Positions 1-7,890 are shown, numbered from the stretch's first letter. The stretch: DNA of 64,000 bases from Enterobacteriaceae bacterium UBA7338 (GCA_002480085.1 DKPJ01000012.1:1-64000), one strand, 5' to 3'. The notes: generated by a model not told the origin, from the letters alone. Numbers and translations: made by a program.

Positions 1-40
1 TGGCGTATATTACGCTTTCCTCTCTCAGAGTCAATCCTTA
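1..40 (-). promoter_or_regulatory. rRNA operon promoter P2
   Basis: On the minus strand there is a -35 TTGACT (29-34) and a -10 TAATAT (7-12) separated by 16 bp, inside a GC-framed context typical of rrn P2 promoters. It lies about 110 bp downstream of the P1 promoter below, the usual P1-P2 arrangement of enterobacterial rrn operons. Transcription runs leftward out of the window, so the 16S gene should lie just beyond position 1. In E. coli rrsH follows gmhB in the same way. Confidence 0.9.
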
Positions 41-107
41 ATTTCAGGATTCTTTCTCTTCAACCGGACCGGCTGTTTCCGTGAAGTGATTCACGTTTGC
101 CGTTTCG

Positions 108-180
108 ATGGAGGCGCATTATAGGGAGTTATTCGGAGCTGACAAGCGGAAAAAGACAATTTTATTTCAACCGCTCATCT
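108..180 (-). promoter_or_regulatory. rRNA operon promoter P1 with UP element
   Basis: The minus strand carries TTGTCA (140-145), a 16-bp spacer and TATAAT (118-123), followed by the GC-rich discriminator GCGCC. This is essentially the rrn P1 core seen in E. coli rrnB. Upstream (146-175) is A/T-rich with A- and T-tracts, the position of the UP element bound by the alpha subunit. Such promoters are known to respond to ppGpp/DksA and initiating NTPs; dksA itself lies at 59636. Fis sites would fall in the end of gmhB, but I could not place them with confidence. Confidence 0.92.
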
Positions 181-194
181 TTTCGTCACAACGG

Positions 195-761
195 CTATTT
201 TTGCTGCTTTTTGATAGCCGCAGGCAGCTCTGCAAGGCCATTAAGCACCCAATCTGCTGCATTTTCCGCCTCTGGCGTTACCGGTTTGCCGGTACGCACT
301 AATACTTTATGGCCGACCCCCGCTGCTGCCGCTGCCTGCATATCTTCTAATTTATCGCCCACCATATAAGAGGCAGCCATGTCGATATGCAAAAAGTCTC
401 GCGCGGAGTTCAGCATCCCCGGATGCGGCTTGCGGCAGTCGCACACCTGGCGGAACTCTTCCACTGCGCCCTGGGGATGATGAGGACAGTAGTAGATGCC
501 GTCCAGGTCAACGCCGCGATCCGCCAGCGACCAGTCCATCCATTCGGTCAGGGTCTCAAACTGCGCTTCGGTAAACTTACCTCGGGCGATGCCGGACTGA
601 TTAGTTACCAGCACCAGCGCGAAGCCCATCGCTTTTAACTCACGCATAGCGTCAATGACGCCATCGATAAATTCAAAGTCGTCAATCTCATGGACATAAC
701 CATGATCGACGTTAATCGTGCCATCACGATCGAGAAAAATTGCGGGTACTGACTGTGCCAC
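195..761 (-). CDS. gmhB: D-glycero-beta-D-manno-heptose-1,7-bisphosphate 7-phosphatase
   Basis: Cytosolic HAD-family phosphatase that removes the 7-phosphate during ADP-heptose synthesis for the LPS inner core. The N-terminal motif FLDRDGTIN supplies the nucleophile and acid/base aspartates (residues 11 and 13 from the chosen start). The CPHHP and CDCRKP cysteine/histidine motifs in the middle form the zinc site of this family, and the C-terminal VGDKLEDM holds the Mg ligands. I place the start at GTG 761, preceded by AGGAGT at good spacing; this aligns with E. coli GmhB and gives 188 aa. An upstream in-frame ATG at 809 would add 16 unrelated residues. Divergent from metN. Confidence 0.95.
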   Translation of the reverse strand: MAQSVPAIFLDRDGTINVDHGYVHEIDDFEFIDGVIDAMRELKAMGFALVLVTNQSGIARGKFTEAQFETLTEWMDWSLADRGVDLDGIYYCPHHPQGAVEEFRQVCDCRKPHPGMLNSARDFLHIDMAASYMVGDKLEDMQAAAAAGVGHKVLVRTGKPVTPEAENAADWVLNGLAELPAAIKKQQK

Positions 762-849
762 CGGCTTACTCCTGAAAAAGGCATGTCGCGCTAGTATCTC
801 ATGTTTCACGCGGCAAGAAAGTGCTCATCATAGCGAGTTACATTGAATT

Positions 850-865
850 AGACGTCTGGATGCCT
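850..865 (+). promoter_or_regulatory. MetJ operator (met boxes) upstream of metNIQ
   Basis: AGACGTCT at 850-857 is a perfect 8-bp met box. It is followed directly by GGATGCCT (858-865), a 5/8 match, giving the tandem arrangement that MetJ needs. It sits 83 bp before metN. MetJ with S-adenosylmethionine is known to repress metNIQ in E. coli. The promoter hexamers were not assigned. Confidence 0.8.
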
Positions 866-947
866 TACCATCCGCTCTGTTTACGGTCACTGCCCGTATC
901 TGGCAGAACAAAATGCCACGGCTAACTCATACGACAAAAATATTCTA

Positions 948-1979
948 ATGATTAAACTTTCGAATATCACCAAAGTGTTCCAGCAGGGGAACCGCACCAT
1001 TCAGGCATTGAATAATGTCAGCCTGCATGTCCCTGCCGGACAAATTTATGGCGTCATCGGCGCATCGGGTGCCGGTAAAAGTACGCTGATTCGCTGCGTC
1101 AACCTGCTTGAGCGTCCGACGCAGGGCAGCGTTCAGGTTGGCGGTGAAGAGCTGACGACCTTATCGGAAGCGCAGCTTACCCGCGCACGCCGCCAGATTG
1201 GCATGATCTTCCAGCACTTTAACCTGCTGGCTTCCCGTACCGTCTACGGCAACGTAGCGCTGCCGCTGGAGCTGGACAACACCCCGGCGGCCGAAATCAA
1301 GCGTCGCGTGACCGAGCTGCTGGACCTGGTCGGCCTGGGCGATAAGCATGACAGCTATCCGGCTAACCTCTCCGGCGGCCAGAAGCAGCGCGTGGCGATT
1401 GCCCGTGCGCTGGCAAGCAACCCTAAGGTGCTGCTCTGCGATGAGGCCACCAGCGCGCTGGATCCGGCCACCACCCGCTCTATCCTTGAGCTGCTGAAGG
1501 ACATTAACCGTCGCCTCGGCTTAACCATTCTTCTTATTACGCATGAGATGGATGTGGTGAAGCGCATCTGTGACTGCGTAGCGGTGATCAGTAACGGTGA
1601 GCTGATTGAGCAGGATACGGTTAGCGAAGTGTTTTCCCATCCGAAGACGCCGCTGGCCCAGCAGTTTATTCAGTCCACGCTGCATCTGGATATTCCGGAA
1701 GATTACCAGCAGCGTCTGAAAGCGGAACCCGAAGCTGACAGCGTGCCGATGCTGCGCATGGAGTTCACCGGTCAGTCCGTGGACGCGCCGCTGCTCTCTG
1801 AGACAGCCCGTCGGTTCAACGTTAACAACAATATTATCAGTGCGCAGATGGATTACGCCGGCGGCGTGAAGTTCGGCATTATGCTGACCGAGATGCACGG
1901 CACGCAGCAGGAGACCCAGGCCGCCATCGCCTGGCTGCAGGAACATCATGTAAAAGTAGAGGTACTGGGTTATGTCTGA
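948..1979 (+). CDS. metN: D-/L-methionine ABC transporter ATP-binding protein
   Basis: ATPase subunit of the MetNIQ methionine importer, working on the inner face of the cytoplasmic membrane. It has Walker A GASGAGKS (residues 38-45), the LSGGQ signature followed by Walker B (LLCDEATSALD), and an H-loop histidine in LLITHEMD. The C-terminal part (about 265-343) matches the NIL regulatory domain that binds methionine for trans-inhibition. The 343-aa length equals E. coli MetN. The ATG has no obvious Shine-Dalgarno sequence (upstream is ACAAAAATATTCT), but the first residues align with the family. Overlaps metI by 8 bp. Confidence 0.98.
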   Translation: MIKLSNITKVFQQGNRTIQALNNVSLHVPAGQIYGVIGASGAGKSTLIRCVNLLERPTQGSVQVGGEELTTLSEAQLTRARRQIGMIFQHFNLLASRTVYGNVALPLELDNTPAAEIKRRVTELLDLVGLGDKHDSYPANLSGGQKQRVAIARALASNPKVLLCDEATSALDPATTRSILELLKDINRRLGLTILLITHEMDVVKRICDCVAVISNGELIEQDTVSEVFSHPKTPLAQQFIQSTLHLDIPEDYQQRLKAEPEADSVPMLRMEFTGQSVDAPLLSETARRFNVNNNIISAQMDYAGGVKFGIMLTEMHGTQQETQAAIAWLQEHHVKVEVLGYV

Positions 1980-2625
1980 GCCAATGATGTGGTTACTGGC
2001 GCGTGGCGTCTGGGAGACGCTGGCGATGACCTTTGTCTCCGGCTTCTTTGGATTCGTGATTGGCCTGCCGGTGGGCGTGCTGCTGTACGTGACCCGTCCG
2101 GGGCAGATCGTTGAGAACGCGAAGCTCTACCGCACCCTCTCCGCGCTGGTGAATATCTTCCGCTCCATTCCGTTTATTATCCTGCTGGTCTGGATGATCC
2201 CCTTTACCCGCGTAATTGTCGGCACCTCCATTGGTCTGCAGGCGGCGATTGTGCCGCTGACCGTTGGCGCTGCGCCCTTTATTGCCCGTATGGTAGAGAA
2301 CGCGCTGCTGGAGATCCCAACCGGCCTGATTGAGGCCTCCCGCGCGATGGGCGCCACGCCGATGCAGATCGTCCGCAAGGTGCTGCTGCCGGAAGCGATG
2401 CCGGGACTGGTCAACGCGGCCACCATCACGCTGATTACCCTGGTGGGCTACTCCGCCATGGGCGGCGCAGTCGGCGCGGGCGGGCTGGGCCAGATTGGCT
2501 ATCAGTATGGTTATATCGGCTATAACGCCACCGTAATGAACACGGTGCTGATACTATTAGTCGTGCTGGTTTATCTGATTCAGTTCTCTGGCGATCGTAT
2601 CGTCCGGGCAGTGACGCATAAATAG
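1972..2625 (+). CDS. metI: methionine ABC transporter permease
   Basis: Integral membrane subunit of MetNIQ. It is 217 aa, like E. coli MetI, with five hydrophobic stretches and the BPD_transp_1 coupling motif (EASRAMGATPMQIV..LLPEA) around residues 120-145 that contacts MetN. The ATG lies inside the end of metN (8-bp overlap), which implies translational coupling. metQ follows after 43 bp with its own GGAAATAAC leader. Confidence 0.98.
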   Translation: MSEPMMWLLARGVWETLAMTFVSGFFGFVIGLPVGVLLYVTRPGQIVENAKLYRTLSALVNIFRSIPFIILLVWMIPFTRVIVGTSIGLQAAIVPLTVGAAPFIARMVENALLEIPTGLIEASRAMGATPMQIVRKVLLPEAMPGLVNAATITLITLVGYSAMGGAVGAGGLGQIGYQYGYIGYNATVMNTVLILLVVLVYLIQFSGDRIVRAVTHK

Positions 2626-2668
2626 CGTTGTACACAACACAATCGACTCAGTGAGTTAAGGAAATAAC

Positions 2669-3484
2669 ATGGTGTTCAAATTTAAGACCTTTGCGGCGGC
2701 GGGTGCGCTGATTGGTGCTCTGGCATTGGTAGGCTGTGGCCAGGACGAGAAAGATCCGAACCACATTAAAGTGGGCGTTATCGTCGGTGCCGAGCAGCAG
2801 GTTGCAGAAGTGGCAGCGAAAGTGGCGAAAGACAAATACGGTCTCGACGTTGAGCTAGTGACCTTCAACGACTATGTGCTGCCGAACGAAGCGCTGAGCA
2901 AAGGCGATATCGATGCTAACGCCTTCCAGCACAAACCGTACCTGGATCAGCAGATCAAAGATCGCGGCTACAAGCTGGTTTCCGCCGGTAACACCTTTGT
3001 CTACCCTATCGCTGGCTACTCCAAGAAGATTAAATCTCTGAGCGAGCTGCAGGATGGCGCGCAGATTGCGGTGCCGAACGATCCGACCAACCTGGGTCGC
3101 TCCCTGCTGCTGCTGCAGAAACAGGGTCTGATCAAGCTGAAAGAGGGCGTTGGCCTGCTGCCGACCGTTCTGGACGTGACCGATAACCCGAAAAACCTCA
3201 AAATTGTTGAGCTGGAAGCACCGCAGCTGCCGCGCTCGCTGGACGACGCGCAGATTGCCCTGGCGGTGATTAACACCACCTACGCCAGCCAGATCAACCT
3301 GACTCCGGCGAAAGACGGTATCTTCGTTGAAGATAAAGACTCCCCGTATGTGAATATGATCGTGACCCGCGAAGACAATAAAGATGCGGAAAACGTGAAG
3401 AAGTTCGTTCAGGCCTACCAGTCTGACGAAGTTGACCAGGCGGCGAACAAGGTCTTTAACGGCGGCGCTGTTAAAGGCTGGTAA
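2669..3484 (+). CDS. metQ: methionine-binding lipoprotein
   Basis: Substrate-binding lipoprotein that delivers D- and L-methionine to MetNI. The 22-residue signal ends in the lipobox LVGC with Cys23 as lipidation site; residue +2 is glycine, so inner-membrane retention is not certain from the +2 rule alone. The rest belongs to the NLPA family, and the 271-aa length equals E. coli MetQ. Last gene of the metNIQ operon, followed by a terminator. Confidence 0.98.
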   Translation: MVFKFKTFAAAGALIGALALVGCGQDEKDPNHIKVGVIVGAEQQVAEVAAKVAKDKYGLDVELVTFNDYVLPNEALSKGDIDANAFQHKPYLDQQIKDRGYKLVSAGNTFVYPIAGYSKKIKSLSELQDGAQIAVPNDPTNLGRSLLLLQKQGLIKLKEGVGLLPTVLDVTDNPKNLKIVELEAPQLPRSLDDAQIALAVINTTYASQINLTPAKDGIFVEDKDSPYVNMIVTREDNKDAENVKKFVQAYQSDEVDQAANKVFNGGAVKGW

Positions 3485-3508
3485 TCTCTCCTCGGTGTAA
3501 TATCCTTC

Positions 3509-3535
3509 AGGGCGGGCGCAAGCCCGCCTTGTCAT
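3509..3535 (+). terminator. terminator after metQ
   Basis: GGCGGGC (3511-3517), loop gcaa, GCCCGCC (3522-3528), followed by TTGTCATTT. A strong 7-bp GC stem with a short T-rich tail, placed 25 bp after the metQ stop. Confidence 0.75.
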
Positions 3536-3591
3536 TTATGCAGGCAACTGGTTCAATAACTGACAATTTGATCACTCATTGAGGAAATACT

Positions 3592-3999
3592 ATGCGTGCT
3601 TTACCGATCTGTTTACTGGCATTCATGCTCAGCGGCTGCTCCATGCTAAGCAGATCTCCCGTCGAACCCGTACAAAGCAACGCAGCAACGCCGCCGAAAG
3701 CGGAGCCAGCCAAAGCGAAAGTGTCGCCACCGGCTCCGGTCAGAGTCATCACCAATCCAGAAGAGCTGATCGGCAAAACGTTCCGCGATCTGGGCGAGGT
3801 CTCCGGTGACTCCTGCCAGGCGAGCAATCAGGACTCTCCGCCGAACATCCCAACTGCCCGCAAACGCATGCAGATCAACGCGGCCAAAATGAAAGCCAAC
3901 GCGGTACTTCAGCACAGCTGCGAAGTGACCAGCGGCACGCCGGGCTGCTACCGCCAGGCCGTGTGCATCGGATCGGCGCTTAACGTTTCGGCGAAATGA
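3592..3999 (+). CDS. rcsF: Rcs stress-sensing outer membrane lipoprotein
   Basis: Outer-membrane lipoprotein that senses envelope damage and switches on the Rcs phosphorelay by relieving IgaA. The signal peptide ends in LSGC with Cys16 lipidated and Ser at +2, as expected for outer-membrane sorting. A proline/alanine/lysine-rich linker (about 30-50) precedes the folded domain. The four cysteines forming the nonconsecutive disulfides are all present (in GDSCQ, HSCEV, PGCYRQ and AVCIG). 135 aa against 134 in E. coli. BamA, which loads RcsF, is also encoded in this window. Overlaps trmO by 4 bp. Confidence 0.97.
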   Translation: MRALPICLLAFMLSGCSMLSRSPVEPVQSNAATPPKAEPAKAKVSPPAPVRVITNPEELIGKTFRDLGEVSGDSCQASNQDSPPNIPTARKRMQINAAKMKANAVLQHSCEVTSGTPGCYRQAVCIGSALNVSAK

Positions 4000-4703
4000 G
4001 CACCTTTCAGTTTGCGCAGATAGGCGTTATTCGCTCTCCCTATAAAGAGAAGTTTGCCGTTCCGCGTCAGCCGGGGCTGGTAAAAAGCGGCGGCGGTGAG
4101 CTTCATCTCATCGCCCCCTATAACCAGGCCGATGCGGTGCGCGGGCTGGAGGCGTTTAGCCACCTCTGGCTGCTGTTTATTTTCCATCAAACGATGGAGG
4201 GGGGCTGGCGGCCAACGGTGCGCCCTCCCCGGCTCGGCGGCAACGCCAGAATGGGGGTGTTCGCCACCCGCTCGACCTTTCGCCCGAATCCCATCGGCAT
4301 GTCGCTGGTGGAGCTAAAAGGCATTCGCTGTCAGGGTGAGCAGGTGATCCTCGATCTGGGCAGTCTCGATCTGGTGGACGGCACGCCGGTAGTGGATATC
4401 AAACCCTACCTGCCCTTTGCCGAGGCGCTGCCGGAAGCAAAAGCCAGCTACGCCCAGCAGGCACCGCAGGCTACTATGCCGGTGGGCTTCACCCCCGAGC
4501 TTGCCGAGCACCTGCCGCAGCTGGAGAAGCGCTATCCGCATCTTCGGCAGTTTATTGTCGAGGTGCTGGCCCAGGATCCCCGTCCGGCCTATCGCCAGCA
4601 GGAGGAAGCAGGCAAGGAGTATGCCGTCTGGCTGCTCGATTTTAACGTCCGCTGGCGGGTGACCGAGGCGGGCTTTGAGGTCTTTGCGCTGGAAGCACGG
4701 TAA
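3996..4703 (+). CDS. trmO: tRNA (N6-threonylcarbamoyladenosine(37)-N6)-methyltransferase
   Basis: TrmO (formerly YaeB/TsaA) makes m6t6A at position 37 of tRNA-Thr(GGU) using S-adenosylmethionine. It has the single-sheeted beta-barrel UPF0066 domain: N-terminal IGVIRSPY, then the conserved GVFATRSTFRPNPIG block around residues 88-104 and DIKPYLP around 144. 235 aa, the family length. The start overlaps the rcsF stop as ATGA, so the two are probably co-translated. Confidence 0.95.
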   Translation: MSTFQFAQIGVIRSPYKEKFAVPRQPGLVKSGGGELHLIAPYNQADAVRGLEAFSHLWLLFIFHQTMEGGWRPTVRPPRLGGNARMGVFATRSTFRPNPIGMSLVELKGIRCQGEQVILDLGSLDLVDGTPVVDIKPYLPFAEALPEAKASYAQQAPQATMPVGFTPELAEHLPQLEKRYPHLRQFIVEVLAQDPRPAYRQQEEAGKEYAVWLLDFNVRWRVTEAGFEVFALEAR

Positions 4704-4720
4704 ATTCTGCCCGCTCTCTT

Positions 4721-4747
4721 TTGACATAGCTGTCTCGCTGGTAAACT
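4721..4747 (+). promoter_or_regulatory. candidate sigma-70 promoter of proS
   Basis: A perfect -35 TTGACA (4721-4726) is followed after 15 bp by TAAACT (4742-4747). The spacer is short, and a register two or three bases further on is possible. It lies 68 bp before the proS start, just after trmO ends. Confidence 0.5.
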
Positions 4748-4765
4748 GAATCACTTTTTTTGTGT

Positions 4766-4784
4766 CAGGCCCGCTTTGGGCCTG
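4766..4784 (+). other. stem-loop in the proS leader
   Basis: CAGGCCC (4766-4772), loop gcttt, GGGCCTG (4778-4784): a 7-bp GC-rich hairpin 30 bp before the proS ATG, directly after a run of T (4755-4761). There is no T-run after it, so it is not a standard terminator. Its role is unknown. Confidence 0.5.
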
Positions 4785-4814
4785 TGCCCATCGTCCAAAT
4801 GGAATCGTAATAAC

Positions 4815-6533
4815 ATGCGTACTAGCCAATATCTGCTCTCCACCCTGAAGGAGACACCTGCCGACGCCGAAGTGATCAGCCACCAGCTGATGCTGCGCGC
4901 CGGGTTGATCCGCAAGCTGGCCTCCGGGTTATACACCTGGCTGCCGACCGGCGTGCGCGTTCTGAAAAAAGTCGAAAACATCGTGCGTGAAGAGATGAAC
5001 AACGCCGGTGCGATCGAGGTGTTAATGCCGGTGGTTCAGCCCGCTGACCTGTGGCAGGAGAGCGGTCGCTGGGAGCAGTACGGTCCGGAGCTGCTGCGCA
5101 TTGCCGATCGCGGCGAGCGCCCGTTTGTTCTCGGCCCGACGCATGAAGAGGTCATCACCGATCTGATCCGTAACGAACTCAGCTCATACAAGCAGCTGCC
5201 TCTGAACTTCTATCAGATCCAGACCAAATTCCGCGACGAAGTGCGCCCGCGTTTTGGCGTGATGCGCTCCCGTGAGTTCCTGATGAAGGACGCCTACTCT
5301 TTCCATACCTCGCAGGAATCCTTACAGCTGACCTATGACGCGATGTATGCCGCCTACAGCAAAATCTTCAGCCGCATGGATCTCGACTTCCGTGCCGTGC
5401 AGGCGGATACCGGCTCTATCGGCGGCAGCGCCTCGCACGAGTTCCAGGTGCTGGCGAAGAGCGGTGAAGACGATGTGATCTTCTCCGATAGCTCTGACTA
5501 CGCGGCCAACATCGAGTTTGCCGAAGCGCTTGCGCCGAAAGAGGCACGCGCGGCGGCAACTCAGGAGATGACCCTGGTCGATACGCCAAACGCAAAAACC
5601 ATCGCCGAGCTGGTTGAGCAGTTTAACCTGCCAATTGAAAAGACCGTTAAGACCCTGCTGGTGAAAGCGGTAGAGGGCAGTGCTTACCCGCTGGTCGCGC
5701 TGCTGGTGCGTGGCGATCACGAGTTGAACGAAGTGAAAGCAGAGAAGCTGCCGCAGGTTGCCAGCCCGCTGACCTTTGCGACCGAAGCTGAGATCCGCGC
5801 TATCGTCAACGCCGGCCCAGGCTCTCTCGGCCCGGTGAATATGCCGATCCCGGTAGTTATCGACCGTACCGTTGCCGTCATGAGCGACTTCTCTGCGGGC
5901 GCGAACGTTGATGGCAAGCACTACTTCGGCATCAACTGGGATCGCGACGTGGCGACGCCGGAAGTGGCTGACATCCGTAACGTGGTTGCAGGCGACCCAA
6001 GCCCGGACGGCCAGGGTACCCTGCTGATCAAGCGCGGTATCGAAGTGGGTCACATCTTCCAGCTGGGGACCAAGTACTCTGAAGCACTGAAAGCGTCAGT
6101 CCAGGGTGAAGATGGCCGTAACCAGACCCTGACCATGGGCTGCTACGGTATCGGTGTAACCCGCGTAGTGGCGGCGGCTATTGAGCAGAACCACGACGAG
6201 CGCGGTATCGTCTGGCCGGACGCGATTGCACCGTTCCAGGTTGCCATTCTGCCGATGAACATGCACAAATCCTTCCGCGTGCAGGAGCTGGCCGAGAAGC
6301 TCTACGCTGAGCTGAACGCGCAGGGGATTGAAGTGCTGATGGACGATCGTAAAGAGCGTCCGGGCGTGATGTTTGCTGATATGGAGCTGATCGGTATTCC
6401 GCACACCATCGTAATCGGCGATCGCAACCTCGACAGCGACGATATCGAATACAAATACCGCCGCAACGGCGAGAAGCAGCTGATTAAAACCGGCGACATT
6501 CTCGACTACCTGGTGAAAGCCATCAAAGGCTAA
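4815..6533 (+). CDS. proS: prolyl-tRNA synthetase
   Basis: Class II aminoacyl-tRNA synthetase that charges tRNA-Pro. The catalytic core carries the class II motifs (FRDEVRPRFGVMRSREFLMKD region for motif 2; the glycine- and arginine-containing MGCYGIGVTR for motif 3). Between them, roughly residues 224-407, lies the INS editing domain that hydrolyses Ala-tRNA-Pro. The C-terminal anticodon-binding domain follows. The start at ATG 4815 gives 572 aa, equal to E. coli ProS; an upstream in-frame ATG at 4776 would add 13 unrelated residues. Ends 35 bp from convergent arfB. Confidence 0.98.
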   Translation: MRTSQYLLSTLKETPADAEVISHQLMLRAGLIRKLASGLYTWLPTGVRVLKKVENIVREEMNNAGAIEVLMPVVQPADLWQESGRWEQYGPELLRIADRGERPFVLGPTHEEVITDLIRNELSSYKQLPLNFYQIQTKFRDEVRPRFGVMRSREFLMKDAYSFHTSQESLQLTYDAMYAAYSKIFSRMDLDFRAVQADTGSIGGSASHEFQVLAKSGEDDVIFSDSSDYAANIEFAEALAPKEARAAATQEMTLVDTPNAKTIAELVEQFNLPIEKTVKTLLVKAVEGSAYPLVALLVRGDHELNEVKAEKLPQVASPLTFATEAEIRAIVNAGPGSLGPVNMPIPVVIDRTVAVMSDFSAGANVDGKHYFGINWDRDVATPEVADIRNVVAGDPSPDGQGTLLIKRGIEVGHIFQLGTKYSEALKASVQGEDGRNQTLTMGCYGIGVTRVVAAAIEQNHDERGIVWPDAIAPFQVAILPMNMHKSFRVQELAEKLYAELNAQGIEVLMDDRKERPGVMFADMELIGIPHTIVIGDRNLDSDDIEYKYRRNGEKQLIKTGDILDYLVKAIKG

Positions 6534-6540
6534 GCCCTGC

Positions 6541-6566
6541 TCTGCCCGGCAAGCCTGCCGGGCAGA
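6541..6566. terminator. shared hairpin between convergent proS and arfB
   Basis: An 11-bp perfect stem TCTGCCCGGCA (6541-6551) / TGCCGGGCAGA (6556-6566) with loop agcc fills the 35-bp gap between the two stop codons. The tail after it on the plus strand is only moderately T-rich (TTCTACT). It probably serves both genes. In E. coli this is where nlpE and yaeF lie. Confidence 0.65.
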
Positions 6567-6568
6567 TT

Positions 6569-6988
6569 CTACTCCCCACCCCGTACCTTGCCGCGTAATG
6601 CCTTTACCGACGACTTTTGCGATTTTGTCGCCAGCCGACGCTCTTTCGACGCTCGCGTCGGGCGCGTAGCACGGCGGCTCTTCTGCTCTACCATCAGCTC
6701 CTGAATCAACGACACCAGACGGGCCAGCGCTGCTTCACGGTTCATCTCCTGGCTGCGGTACTCCTGGGCCTTGATCACCACTACACCGTCGCTGGTAATC
6801 AGGTGGTGGCTCGCCGCCAGCAGGCGCGCTTTATACGCCTCCGGCAGGCTGGAGGCCTTGATATCGAAGCGCAGGTGGATCGCCGTAGAGGTTTTATTCA
6901 CATGTTGGCCACCCGCCCCCTGGGCGCGAATGGCGGTCAGCTCAATCTCGCTGTCAGGAATGGCGACGCTGCGTGATATCTCGATCAT
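6569..6988 (-). CDS. arfB: alternative ribosome-rescue factor, peptidyl-tRNA hydrolase
   Basis: ArfB (YaeJ) releases nascent chains from ribosomes stalled without a stop codon, independently of tmRNA. The catalytic GGQ is at residues 26-28 (in QGAGGQHVN). The C-terminal tail is rich in Lys/Arg/Ser (RRATRPTRASKERR and beyond) and is known to enter the empty mRNA channel. 139 aa against 140 in E. coli. The start overlaps the yaeQ stop by 4 bp (ATGA), so it is translationally coupled to yaeQ. Confidence 0.96.
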   Translation of the reverse strand: MIEISRSVAIPDSEIELTAIRAQGAGGQHVNKTSTAIHLRFDIKASSLPEAYKARLLAASHHLITSDGVVVIKAQEYRSQEMNREAALARLVSLIQELMVEQKSRRATRPTRASKERRLATKSQKSSVKALRGKVRGGE

Positions 6989-7530
6989 GCCGCGCTCTGC
7001 CAGGTTGTCAGGTGGATCTCCAGGTTATTCTCCGCATCCGAGAGCCAGATGGCACCATCCTGAATGGTGGCCTGTAGCGCCATGGTGCGGGAGGCAAAGG
7101 CGCTCAGCTGCGCCAGCTGCTCATCATCAAGATACCAGATACTCAGGTTACTGAATCCAGCCAGCTTGTTCTGATTCTGCTGCCACCAGACCTGCGCCGC
7201 CCGGCTGTTGTAGGTAAAGAGCGCTACCTCTTTCGACTGGCTGCAGGCTTTCTTGATGCGCCGCTCCTCCGGCAGCCCCAGTTCAATCCAGAGATCGATC
7301 CCCAGATGATCGTTGCGCAGCCAGGCTTCCGGCTCATCCTCCGCGCTAAGACCGCGGGTAAACTGCAGCCGTTCGTTGGCAAATTTGATCCACGCCAGCA
7401 GGCGCAGCATCATGCGCTCCTGGGTCTCAGAAGGGTGGCGCGCCAGGGTCAGGGTGGCATCAAGAAACTGGTTACGGTCCAGATCGGCCACGTTCACCGT
7501 CGCTTTATAAATGGTTGCTTTCAATGCCAT
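6985..7530 (-). CDS. yaeQ: YaeQ family protein of unknown biochemical function
   Basis: 181-aa cytosolic protein, colinear with E. coli YaeQ, whose structure belongs to the PD-(D/E)XK nuclease-like superfamily; no activity is firmly established. No signal peptide or membrane segment is visible. The start at ATG 7530 has AAGGAG at good spacing; an upstream in-frame ATG at 7572 lacks family similarity. Operon with arfB. An old proposal of an RfaH-like role is not supported by anything in this sequence. Confidence 0.93.
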   Translation of the reverse strand: MALKATIYKATVNVADLDRNQFLDATLTLARHPSETQERMMLRLLAWIKFANERLQFTRGLSAEDEPEAWLRNDHLGIDLWIELGLPEERRIKKACSQSKEVALFTYNSRAAQVWWQQNQNKLAGFSNLSIWYLDDEQLAQLSAFASRTMALQATIQDGAIWLSDAENNLEIHLTTWQSAA

Positions 7531-7599
7531 GTCATCGCTCCTTCGCAAAATAGCGCCCATTGTAGCAAACATTCGGTCCGCTGATATTGCCGGGATGAG

Positions 7600-7610
7600 T
7601 ATGGTATAGT
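7600..7610 (+). promoter_or_regulatory. extended -10 promoter candidate for yaeP-rof
   Basis: TATGGTATAGT (7600-7610) combines a TG extension with a near-consensus -10 TATAGT (7605-7610). No good -35 is seen at the proper distance, which extended -10 promoters tolerate. It lies 80 bp upstream of the yaeP start. Confidence 0.5.
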
Positions 7611-7689
7611 CAGCTTGCTAAACAGAGTTTATCTTCGTAGGCTTAAACTTACATCCCACGGCAAAGTCAATACACTGACAGGAGGGTAT

Positions 7690-7890
7690 GTGGACAATTA
7701 TTGTGAGTTAATACGCAAGCGGTATGCGGAAATTGCCAGCGGAGACGTAGGGTTTATCCCGGATGCGCTGAGCTGCGTATTAAAAGCGCTCAATGAAGTA
7801 GCGTCGGACGATCTGCTTCCTGAGCCCGTCAGGGAAAAGGCAGCCTATGCTGCCGCGAACTTACTGGTGAGCGATTATGTCAATGAATGA
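7690..7890 (+). CDS. yaeP: small conserved protein YaeP (UPF0253)
   Basis: 66-aa protein of unknown function, equal in length to E. coli YaeP and colinear with it, ending in YAAANLLVSDYVNE. The start is GTG 7690, preceded by a strong AGGAGGG (7680-7686). A longer reading from TTG 7615 would add 25 residues that look like leader sequence. An ATG at 7688 is out of frame. Its last 8 bp overlap the start of rof, so the two are probably translationally coupled. Confidence 0.93.
   Translation: MDNYCELIRKRYAEIASGDVGFIPDALSCVLKALNEVASDDLLPEPVREKAAYAAANLLVSDYVNE

Noticed and set aside
97..369. Small plus-strand ORFs across the rrn promoter region and gmhB end
   Set aside because: They overlap well-supported rrn P1 promoter elements and gmhB in antisense; no ribosome-binding site.
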